Of a stretch of DNA of 5,870 nucleotides, positions 1 to 5,861 are shown one piece after another. The stretch is from Candidatus Solibacter sp. (GTDB lineage Bacteria > Acidobacteriota > Terriglobia > Bryobacterales > Bryobacteraceae). Position numbers and translations under genes: made by a program. The notes beneath the pieces were generated by a model. It ran no database searches. It had not been told where the DNA came from and saw only the letters and a program-made list of their open reading frames with translations. Location of the stretch: assembly GCA_017883345.1 (NCBI GenBank), contig JADGNT010000357.1, positions 1 through 5,870 on the forward strand, written 5' to 3'. The first letter of the stretch is position 1. Each line of letters begins with the position of its first letter.

Positions 1-1
1 A

Positions 2-55
2 GCGGCGATCGCCACCGTCGTGGCCTTCGCGTTCTCGGCCGCGCCGGCGAGCGCG
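2..55 (+). other. Signal peptide segment (n-region outside window)
   Basis: Frame 2 encodes an alanine/valine/phenylalanine-rich hydrophobic core followed by A-P-A-S-A and then a lysine/serine-rich start of the mature chain. This fits a Sec signal peptide with an A-X-A cleavage site just after base 55. The positively charged n-region and the start codon lie upstream of the window. This is why the internal GTG at base 20 should not be taken as the start. Confidence 0.7.
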
Positions 56-358
56 AAGACCAGTGCGAAAGCGAGCTTGGTCCGTGCCTGTGTAGCCAAG
101 AACGGCAATGTCCGCGTCATCGATGCCACGAGCAGCTGTAAGAGCGGCGAGACGCTGCTCAAGTGGAGTCAGTTCCGCCCAGTCACGAAGGTCATCCGCG
201 CCTGCGTGAACAAAAAAACCGGCAAGATTCGCATTCTCAAAACCGTGCGTAGCTGCAAGCGCAGCGAGAGACTGCTCAAGTGGAATCAGTACGGAACAAA
301 ATCCGTTTCCGGCCAGAGCGCGACAGGTAAGACCGGGCCGCAGGGTCCGCAAGGTTGA
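2..358 (+). CDS. Secreted collagen-like (Gly-X-Y) protein, 5' partial and abruptly ended
   Basis: The reading frame is open from the first base, and the sequence before the first possible start (GTG at 20) already reads as a hydrophobic signal-peptide core (AAIATVVAFAFSAAPASA). The true start therefore lies before the window. Cleavage is likely after the A-S-A at about base 55, so the product is exported. The mature part has two copies of a module of about 33 residues, each with two cysteines 15-16 residues apart and ending in LLKW-[SN]-Q. A short linker and GKTGPQGPQG follow, then TGA at 356-358. Modules of this kind ahead of a collagen-like tract are, from memory, common in actinobacterial (for example Thermoleophilia) secreted proteins of unknown function. 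A collagen-like tract normally runs for tens of triplets, and this one ends after about three. The codons after the stop still read R-G-E-T-G, so the end is probably created by a junction with the next gene. It has no functional link to the operon downstream. Confidence 0.7.
   Translation, partial: AAIATVVAFAFSAAPASAKTSAKASLVRACVAKNGNVRVIDATSSCKSGETLLKWSQFRPVTKVIRACVNKKTGKIRILKTVRSCKRSERLLKWNQYGTKSVSGQSATGKTGPQGPQG
77..292 (+). repeat. Two-copy tandem module with paired cysteines
   Basis: Two units, at about 77-175 and 191-292, align along their length. Both begin with [LV]-[VI]-R-A-C-V, carry a K-N/T-G turn followed by R-[VI] and a second cysteine (S-C-K), and end in L-L-K-W-[SN]-Q-aromatic. 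The DNA is also still similar in places, such as the shared block around CTGCTCAAGTGGA. This points to an internal duplication. Each pair of cysteines could form a disulfide in the exported protein. The function of the module is unknown. Confidence 0.75.
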
Positions 359-373
359 CGGGGTGAAACTGGT
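333..373 (+). other. Probable chimeric junction: collagen tract to molybdenum hydroxylase
   Basis: In frame 2 this stretch reads T-G-P-Q-G-P-Q-G-stop-R-G-E-T-G, a collagen Gly-X-Y pattern broken only by the stop. In frame 3 the same bases read P-G-R-R-V-R-K-V-D-G-V-K-L-V-T, which matches the usual N-terminus of molybdenum hydroxylase large subunits (G-x-x-V-x-[RK]-x-D-G-x-x-K-V-T-G). The TGA stop of the first gene is formed by the GTT-GAC codons of the second. Two unrelated genes sharing bases this way suggests a recombination or assembly breakpoint, most likely at about 340-356. Only raw reads could separate these two cases. Confidence 0.6.
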
Positions 374-2660
374 CACCGGCGGCGCGGCGTTTACCGATGA
401 TGTGCAGATTCCGGGCATGCTCCACGGCAAGATCCTGCCGAGCCCGCATGCCCACGCGCGCATCCGGAGGATCGACACCAGCAAGGCCAAAGCGCTGGCC
501 GGGGTACATGCCGTCCTGACGTATAAGGACGTGCCGCGCGTGCCCCATACCACCGCGGGACAGGCGTGGCCCGAACCTTCCCCTTACGACACCTACCTGC
601 TGGATTCGAAGGTGCGGTTCGTGGGAGACCGTGTGGCGGCGGTTGCCGCGGAAAGCCGCGCCATCGCGGAGCGGGCGCTCGGGCTGATCGAAGTGGAGTA
701 CGAGATTCTGCCGGCCGTGCTGGACATGGAGCAGGCCATGGCTGAGGGCGTCGCGGTGATCCACGACGAGCCGGACTCCACCAAGATTTACGACCGCGAG
801 CACAACATCGCGGGCTACATTCTGCGCGAAATCGGCAACGTGGACCAGGGGTTCGCCGAGTGCGACTATATCATCGAGCGCGAATATCGCACGCAGCGCC
901 AACAGCACTGCCCGCTGGAGCCGCACGTCACCATCTGCTGGCTGGATGCCGATGGCCGCCTGGTGATCCGCACCAGCACGCAAGTGCCATACCACTGCCG
1001 CCGGCAAGTGGCGATGATTCTCCAGATTCCGCTCAGCCGCGTGCACGTCGTCAAGCCGCGCATCGGCGGCGGTTTTGGCGGCAAGCAGGAGATGGTGCTG
1101 GAAGACATCTGCGGCGCGCTGGCGCTGGCCACGCGACGCCCGGTGAAGATCGAGTTCACGCGCGAGGAAGAGTTCTATATGGCGCGCAGCCGCCATCCGC
1201 AGATCCTGCGCATGAAGATGGGGGTCAAGCGCGATGGCACCGTGATCGCGAGCCAGCTTACCGTCTTGGCAACTACGGGAGCGTACGGCAGCCATTCCAC
1301 CACGGTGCAGGGCAACACCGGAAGCAAGGTGCTGCCGCTCTACCGCGCACCAAACATGCGTTTCGAATGCCACGTGGTTTACACCAACACGCCGGTGGCC
1401 GGGGCGTTCCGCGGCTACGGATGTCCGCAGGGCTTCTTCGCCCAGGAGACGCTGGTGGATGAGATCGCCTGCGAACTGGGGATGGACCCGCTGGAGTTCC
1501 ACCGGCATAATGTCATCCGGTTGGGCGACACGGATCTGCTTTCCGCCCAACTGGGCGAGGGCAAAGAGGGATTGCCGCGCCTGGTGCGCAGTTGCGGTCT
1601 CCCGCAATGCATGGAGACAGCCGCGCGGGCCATCGGCTGGGCGCAGAAGCGCAAAAAGTTCCCCAACGGGCACAGTCACCTGAGACGCGGCGTAGGCATG
1701 GCCTGCACCATGCAGGGCTCTGGCATCGCGGGCGTCGACTGGGCGTCGGCGTTCCTCAAGATGAACGAAGACGGCTCGTTTTATCTACAGGTGGGCGCGT
1801 CGGACGTGGGCGGGGGCGCGGACACCGTGCTCTCCCAGATCGCGGCGGAGACCCTGGGTGTCAGCCTGGACAAAATCGTCATCACCTCGGGCGATACCGA
1901 TATCACGCCATTCGACGTGGGGGCCTACGCCAGTAGCACCACCATCATCTCCGGCGGGGCGGTCAAGAAGGCTGCCGGCAAGGTCCGCGCCCAGGTTCTG
2001 GAACTGGCCTCGAAGATGCTGGACGCGCCGGTGGACCAACTGGACTGCGGCAACAACGAAGTCTTCACCACCTGCGTCTGCCGCAAATCGGTGAGTATGA
2101 GCGATCTCGCGATGCAGGCCGTGTACAGGGAAAAGTTGCAGATCATGGATGGCGCTTCGCATTTCAATACGGACAGCCCGCCGCCCTTCTGCGCCACCTT
2201 CGCCGAGGTGGAAGTGGATACCGAAACCGGCCAGGTACGCGTCCTGCACCTGGCCTCGGCGGTGGATCCCGGTACGGCCATCAACCCCATGCAGGCGGAA
2301 GGCCAGGTGGAAGGTGCGGTGGCGCAGGGGTTGGGGTATGCGCTCACCGAGGAACTGCTGCTCGATGCGGCCGGCCGGCCGGTGAATCCGAATTTCCTGG
2401 ACTACAAAATGTTTGCGGCAACGGATATGCCGAAGCTCACCACCATTCTGATTGAGACCGACGAGCCGCTGGGACCGTATGGCGCGAAATCCATCTCCGA
2501 AGTGCCCATCAATGGTCCGGCTCCGGCGATTGCTAACGCCATCTTTCACGCGGTCGGCGTGCGCATTCGCAAACTGCCCATCCGGCCCGAAGATGTCCTG
2601 CGCGCGCTCCACGCGGAACGGCCGGCGAATCTGGAAGAGGAGGCGTTGTTGACGCCATGA
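363..2660 (+). CDS. xdhD: Molybdenum hydroxylase large (Mo-cofactor) subunit, XdhD-like
   Basis: This is the molybdopterin-binding subunit of a xanthine dehydrogenase family enzyme, which hydroxylates N-heterocycles such as purines using water. Visible motifs are a Q-Q-H-C-P-L-E-P-H region (residues 180-188), GGGFGGKQE (235-243), A-F-R-G-Y-G (348-353, substrate-contact Arg350), G-D-T-D followed by F-D-V-G-A-Y-A-S-S (510-525), and a C-terminal G-A-K-S-I-S-E motif whose Glu713 fits the catalytic glutamate. REEEF..SRH, STQVP-aromatic and the C-terminal motif closely resemble what I recall of E. coli XdhD, and the YgeY and YgfK neighbours agree with that. It lacks the N-terminal ferredoxin-like part, so separate [2Fe-2S] and FAD subunits are expected. 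The GTG at 363 is the only ATG/GTG/TTG in this frame back to the stop at 207. The conserved N-terminal residues V-R-K-V-D-G lie upstream of it, so the gene is probably 5'-truncated by the junction. The stop overlaps the next start (ATGA). Selenium dependence and the exact substrate cannot be read from the sequence. Confidence 0.87.
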   Translation: MKLVTGGAAFTDDVQIPGMLHGKILPSPHAHARIRRIDTSKAKALAGVHAVLTYKDVPRVPHTTAGQAWPEPSPYDTYLLDSKVRFVGDRVAAVAAESRAIAERALGLIEVEYEILPAVLDMEQAMAEGVAVIHDEPDSTKIYDREHNIAGYILREIGNVDQGFAECDYIIEREYRTQRQQHCPLEPHVTICWLDADGRLVIRTSTQVPYHCRRQVAMILQIPLSRVHVVKPRIGGGFGGKQEMVLEDICGALALATRRPVKIEFTREEEFYMARSRHPQILRMKMGVKRDGTVIASQLTVLATTGAYGSHSTTVQGNTGSKVLPLYRAPNMRFECHVVYTNTPVAGAFRGYGCPQGFFAQETLVDEIACELGMDPLEFHRHNVIRLGDTDLLSAQLGEGKEGLPRLVRSCGLPQCMETAARAIGWAQKRKKFPNGHSHLRRGVGMACTMQGSGIAGVDWASAFLKMNEDGSFYLQVGASDVGGGADTVLSQIAAETLGVSLDKIVITSGDTDITPFDVGAYASSTTIISGGAVKKAAGKVRAQVLELASKMLDAPVDQLDCGNNEVFTTCVCRKSVSMSDLAMQAVYREKLQIMDGASHFNTDSPPPFCATFAEVEVDTETGQVRVLHLASAVDPGTAINPMQAEGQVEGAVAQGLGYALTEELLLDAAGRPVNPNFLDYKMFAATDMPKLTTILIETDEPLGPYGAKSISEVPINGPAPAIANAIFHAVGVRIRKLPIRPEDVLRALHAERPANLEEEALLTP
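2635..2643 (+). promoter_or_regulatory. Shine-Dalgarno-like AAGAGGAGG for ygeY
   Basis: A strong purine-rich anti-16S match lies inside the last codons of the xdhD-like gene, 13 bases before the ATG at 2657. The spacing is longer than ideal, so the ATGA overlap (termination-reinitiation) probably contributes to translation too. Confidence 0.5.
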
Positions 2661-3892
2661 CCGCACCCCCCGCTGAAATCCTGAATCGCCATCGCCTGGC
2701 GGAGTTGGCCCAGTCTTACGAAGCCGATATCGTGCGCTTCCTGCGCGACCTGATCGCCATTCCGGCGGAAAGCGGCCATGAGGGTCCGGTGGTGGCCCGC
2801 ATCCGCCAGGAAATGGAGAAGGTTGGTTTCGACGAAGTGCGCATCGACCCGATGGGCAACATCCTGGGCCGCATCGGCTCGGGCAAGACCGTCATCATGA
2901 TGGACTCCCACACCGACACGGTGGGCGTGGGCGATCCCAAGGAATGGGCGTGGGATCCGTACCAGGGCAAGGTCGAGGATGGCTACGTCTTCGGGCGCGG
3001 CGCCTGCGACCAGCGGGCCGGCATGGCGAGTATGGTGTACGCGGGCAAGCTGATCAAGCAACTCGGCCTGCTTGGCGACTACACGCTCTGGGTGGTGGGC
3101 TCGGTGCAGGAGGAAGACTGCGACGGCTTGTGCTGGCTCTACATTCTGAAGGAAGACGGCATTCGCCCCGATTGCGTGGTGATCACCGAACCGAGCAAGC
3201 TGGGCATCTACCGCGGGCATCGCGGCCGCATGGAGATTGAAGTTCACCTGCGCGGCAAATCCTGTCACGCCAGCGCACCGGAGCGCGGCGATAACCCGAT
3301 CTATAAAATGGGCCGTCTCGTCGCCGAAGTCGAGCGGCTGAACACGCGGTTGAAGGACGACGCTTTCCTCGGCAAAGGTACCATCGCGGTGACCGAGATC
3401 CGCTCCCTATCGCCATCGCTCTGCGCCGTCCCCGGGGCCTGCTCGATTCATCTCGACCGCCGCCTCACCGCGGGCGAGACCAAAGAGAGCGCCCTCGCGG
3501 AAGTCCGCGCGCTCCCCGGCGCGGAAGACGCCGAGATCGAGATTCCGACCTACGACGTGCCCAGCTACACCGGCCTGCGTTATCCGATGGAGAAATACTA
3601 TCCCACGTGGGTGCTCGCCGAATCGGACCCGCTGGCGCAGGCGGCCATCGCCACCTTCCGCGGCCTCTGGGACAAGGAACCGGTGGTGGACAAGTGGACC
3701 TTCAGCACCAACGGCGTGGCGTCGATGGGCCTGATGTCTGTGCCGACCATCGGCTTCGGTCCCGGCGAAGAGGAAGTGGCGCACTCTGTGATCGAGCGCG
3801 TGCCAATCCGCCACCTGGTGGAAGCGGCGCAGTGGTACGCGGCGTTCCCGCTGATCTATACCGCCACGACGGCTAAGCACCCCAATGGCTGA
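2657..3892 (+). CDS. ygeY: YgeY-type M20 family metallohydrolase (selenium/purine-cluster hydrolase)
   Basis: The product is a 411-residue cytoplasmic M20 peptidase/deacylase-type enzyme with no signal peptide. The dinuclear metal site is visible: S-H-T-D-T (His85 ligand, Asp87), A-C-D-Q-R (Asp118 bridging), Q-E-E-D (Glu152 catalytic base, Glu153 ligand), T-E-P-S (Glu178) and A-H-S (His376). A dimerisation (lid) domain lies between, with the conserved S-C-H-A-S-A-P-E-R-G-D-N-P segment at 202-214. Segments such as EEDCDGLCW, FLGKGT and VVDKWTFSTNGV match E. coli YgeY as I recall it, and the length is typical. YgeY belongs to the gene set for selenium-linked molybdenum hydroxylases and anaerobic purine/uric acid breakdown. 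There it is thought to hydrolyse an amide or carbamoyl intermediate, but its exact substrate is not settled here. It overlaps the previous gene by 4 bases and the next by 8, which indicates translational coupling. M20 relatives ArgE and DapE are less likely given the YgeY-specific blocks and neighbours. Confidence 0.93.
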   Translation: MTAPPAEILNRHRLAELAQSYEADIVRFLRDLIAIPAESGHEGPVVARIRQEMEKVGFDEVRIDPMGNILGRIGSGKTVIMMDSHTDTVGVGDPKEWAWDPYQGKVEDGYVFGRGACDQRAGMASMVYAGKLIKQLGLLGDYTLWVVGSVQEEDCDGLCWLYILKEDGIRPDCVVITEPSKLGIYRGHRGRMEIEVHLRGKSCHASAPERGDNPIYKMGRLVAEVERLNTRLKDDAFLGKGTIAVTEIRSLSPSLCAVPGACSIHLDRRLTAGETKESALAEVRALPGAEDAEIEIPTYDVPSYTGLRYPMEKYYPTWVLAESDPLAQAAIATFRGLWDKEPVVDKWTFSTNGVASMGLMSVPTIGFGPGEEEVAHSVIERVPIRHLVEAAQWYAAFPLIYTATTAKHPNG

Positions 3893-5861
3893 ACTGGTTC
3901 CGATTCCGCTGCCGCTATTGTTGCGGCGCGCCTTTCTCGAGTATTCACGGGAAGGCAAAATCTTCGACCTGCCGGGCGACAAATTCTTTCGCGGCATCCC
4001 CGGGCTGGATCTGTCGGTTGCGTTTCACGGCCATTGCGCGGCGACCCCGCTCGGGCCGGCCGCCGGGCCGCACGGACAACTGGCGCAGAACATCGCGCTT
4101 TCCTGGCTGGGCGGTGCCCGCATCATCGAGCTCAAAACCGTCCAAATCCTCGACGAATTGAAGATCCCACGCCCCTGCATCGACGTAGCCAACGTGGGCT
4201 ACAACGTCGAGTGGTCGCAGGAACTCAAGCTCGAACAATCCCTCCGCGAATACGTCAAAGCGGCCATGCTGATCGAGATTCTCCGTAGCGTAGCCTTTCA
4301 GGCTGCCATGTCCCCATTCATGGGGACATGCTTCCTCTCCGACACCGTCTTCGACATGAGCGTCGGATACAACCTCGAAGGCATCCGTTCCCCGCGCGTC
4401 CGTTCCTGGATCCACTCCATGCAGAACGCCGCTCCGCTGATCGAAGAATTCCGCTCCGAGCTTGCCGGTGAGTTCCAGCGCTATCGCGATCTGCCCTTCC
4501 CCACCTGCATCAGCGACACCATCAGCCTCTCCACTTTCCACGGCTGTCCCGCGGGGGAAATCGAAGGCATCGTCACCTTCCTGCTGGTGGAAATGGGCTG
4601 CCATGTCTGCATCAAGCTCAATCCCACCCTGCTCGGCACTCCAGAGGTGACCCACCTCCTCCACGACGTCCTGGGCTATCGCGAGATCCAACTGCATCCG
4701 CCGGCCTTCGACAACGACCTGCAATTCGATGAGGCCATCGACTTGATTCCGCGGCTCCAGCGCGTGGCGCGGCAGCACGGCAGAAGCCTCTCGCTGAAAT
4801 TCACCAACACGCTGGTGGTGAAGAATCACAAGCAGGTCTTCGGCGACGAAACGATGTACCTGTCGGGCGCGCCGCTGCACGTGCTGGCCATGAACCTTGT
4901 CCGGAAGTTCCGCGCGCGCATGCGGGCACCCATCCCAATTTCATTTTCCGGCGGAGTGGACGCGCACAATATGGCCGCGGCCGTGGCGATGAATTTCGTC
5001 CCGGTGACTACCTGCACGGATCTCCTGCGTCCCGGCGGCTACGCACGGCTGAGCCGCTATCTGGATAACCTCGGCGCTGAGATGCAACGGCTGGGGGTTT
5101 CGAATATCGCCGATTTCGTTCTGAACTACCGCAGTCAGGCGGTAGCCGCCGCGGGAGACGTGCACACGGCCGGTCTGCTCAACACAGACATCCTGGTGGC
5201 CGAAGCCACGGCCAATCCGCGCTACGGCTGGGAGCGCAACCAGGGCGTGCCGCGCAAGATCGGCTCGAAGCTCTGGCTGTACGACTGCATCAACTGCGAC
5301 AAGTGCGTGCCGGTCTGCCCCAACGACGCCAACTTCGCCTACGAGACGCGCCCGGAAACCATCGCGTACGACAATTTCGAACTGCTGCCCGGCGGCAGTG
5401 TCCGCCGAATTCCGGGCGGCGTTCTGCGGGTCATGAAAGCGCACCAGTTGGCCAACTATGCCGACGCCTGCAACGATTGCGGTAACTGCGACATTTTCTG
5501 TCCCGAAGATGGCGGCCCGCAGGTGGAGAAGCCGCGCTTTTTCGGCAGCCGCGAGACGTACTCGGCGGATACCGGTGCCAACGGCTTCTACATCGATTGG
5601 GACGCACGCACGATTCACGGCACGATGGCGCACGAGCGTTATTCGCTGGCTGTGGACGCGGCGGCGGACCGCGCCTGCTTCACCCGGCCGGACGGCGCCG
5701 TTGAAATCCGTCTCAGCGACAACCAAGTCCTAACCTGGCAGCCCACCGTCCGCACGCTCGACATGCTGCCATACCTCAAGCTCAGACTGCTGATGGAATC
5801 CATCGGCGATCCGCGCCACGTTAATTTCGCCAACGTGGCCGGTCTTCAGGAGAAACCATGA
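3885..5861 (+). CDS. ygfK: YgfK-like DHOD-fold / bis-[4Fe-4S] oxidoreductase, short form
   Basis: The product has 658 residues. The N-terminal half is a dihydroorotate-dehydrogenase-like flavin barrel: A-T-P-L-G-P-A-A-G-P-H (53-63), I-E-L-K-T-V-Q-I-L-D (81-90), M-S-V-G-Y-N-L-E-G (158-166), F-H-G-C-P with candidate active-site Cys221, K-L-N-P-T-L-L-G (244-251), and D-L-L-R-P-G-G-Y (379-386). Two [4Fe-4S] motifs of CxxCxxCxxxCP type follow, Cys468/471/474/478 and Cys529/532/535/539. The rest is a tail of about 120 residues. These blocks match E. coli YgfK, which has been called a putative selenate reductase subunit; that name is unproven. E. coli YgfK has about 1030 residues and carries a GltD-like FAD/NAD(P)H module between the barrel and the Fe-S domain. 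That module is absent here, leaving a layout like PreA, so a separate electron-donor protein is expected. An extra in-frame palindromic segment encodes residues 135-149. The start overlaps ygeY by 8 bases and no ribosome binding site is obvious, so translation is probably coupled. Confidence 0.88.
   Translation: MAELVPIPLPLLLRRAFLEYSREGKIFDLPGDKFFRGIPGLDLSVAFHGHCAATPLGPAAGPHGQLAQNIALSWLGGARIIELKTVQILDELKIPRPCIDVANVGYNVEWSQELKLEQSLREYVKAAMLIEILRSVAFQAAMSPFMGTCFLSDTVFDMSVGYNLEGIRSPRVRSWIHSMQNAAPLIEEFRSELAGEFQRYRDLPFPTCISDTISLSTFHGCPAGEIEGIVTFLLVEMGCHVCIKLNPTLLGTPEVTHLLHDVLGYREIQLHPPAFDNDLQFDEAIDLIPRLQRVARQHGRSLSLKFTNTLVVKNHKQVFGDETMYLSGAPLHVLAMNLVRKFRARMRAPIPISFSGGVDAHNMAAAVAMNFVPVTTCTDLLRPGGYARLSRYLDNLGAEMQRLGVSNIADFVLNYRSQAVAAAGDVHTAGLLNTDILVAEATANPRYGWERNQGVPRKIGSKLWLYDCINCDKCVPVCPNDANFAYETRPETIAYDNFELLPGGSVRRIPGGVLRVMKAHQLANYADACNDCGNCDIFCPEDGGPQVEKPRFFGSRETYSADTGANGFYIDWDARTIHGTMAHERYSLAVDAAADRACFTRPDGAVEIRLSDNQVLTWQPTVRTLDMLPYLKLRLLMESIGDPRHVNFANVAGLQEKP
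4290..4330. repeat. Double-hairpin palindromic element inserted in frame in ygfK
   Basis: Two perfect or near-perfect hairpins abut. The first, 4290-4306, has arms GTAGCCT and AGGCTGC (one G-T wobble) and loop TTC. The second, 4307-4330, has a perfect 10-bp stem, CATGTCCCCA with TGGGGACATG, and loop TTCA. Both lie in codons for residues 135-149 of the YgfK-like protein, between a conserved helix and the M-S-V-G-Y-N-L-E-G block. In E. coli YgfK, from memory, this interval is about 11 residues shorter. The symmetry is far stronger than the coding need and there is no T-tract, so it is not a terminator. It fits a small palindromic repeat inserted without breaking the frame. No second copy is in this window, so membership of a repeat family is inferred. 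Confidence 0.6.
5286..5501 (+). other. Two [4Fe-4S] cysteine motifs in the YgfK-like protein
   Basis: The first motif (codons 5286-5318) and the second (5469-5501) each read CxxCxxCxxxCP. In a ferredoxin-type fold, the fourth cysteine of each motif typically ligates the other cluster, giving two low-potential centres for electron transfer to or from the flavin barrel. The gap from the last cysteine of the first motif to the first of the second is 50 residues, against about 30 in E. coli YgfK as I recall it, so a loop of about 20 residues is added. Confidence 0.85.
5848..5852 (+). promoter_or_regulatory. Shine-Dalgarno AGGAG for the next gene
   Basis: AGGAG lies five bases before the ATG at 5858, inside the last codons of the YgfK-like gene. 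This is textbook spacing and supports that ATG as a real start. Confidence 0.75.

Noticed and set aside
20..22. GTG at base 20 as the start of the first gene
   Set aside because: The hydrophobic signal-peptide core already begins upstream of it in the same open frame, so the true start is outside the window.
210..362. Promoter or intergenic regulator for the operon
   Set aside because: This stretch is coding in the collagen-like frame and probably belongs to another locus. I see no convincing -35/-10 pair, so the operon promoter is likely not in the window.
860..1462. 200-codon + strand frame inside the hydroxylase gene
   Set aside because: Out-of-frame shadow with no motif; the overlapping frame carries the conserved Mo-binding motifs.
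276..1679. 467-codon open frame on the minus strand across the hydroxylase gene, and similar long antisense frames at 1785-2666 and 3945-4880
   Set aside because: The protein sequences are low-complexity Arg/His/Ala-rich with no recognisable motif, and they lie opposite genes with strong family motifs. Long antisense frames are expected in GC-rich genes.
2368..2382. Run of CCGG tetranucleotides as a repeat or regulatory palindrome
   Set aside because: It encodes A-A-G-R-P within a normal codon context and is a simple GC-rich chance palindrome.
4290..4330. Hairpins as an intrinsic terminator
   Set aside because: They lie mid-gene, no T-run follows either stem, and the reading frame continues uninterrupted through both.
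363..5861. Selenocysteine (in-frame TGA) in the operon proteins
   Set aside because: None of the three frames contains an internal TGA. In selenium-dependent molybdenum hydroxylases the selenium is a labile cofactor ligand, so its use cannot be judged from the codons.
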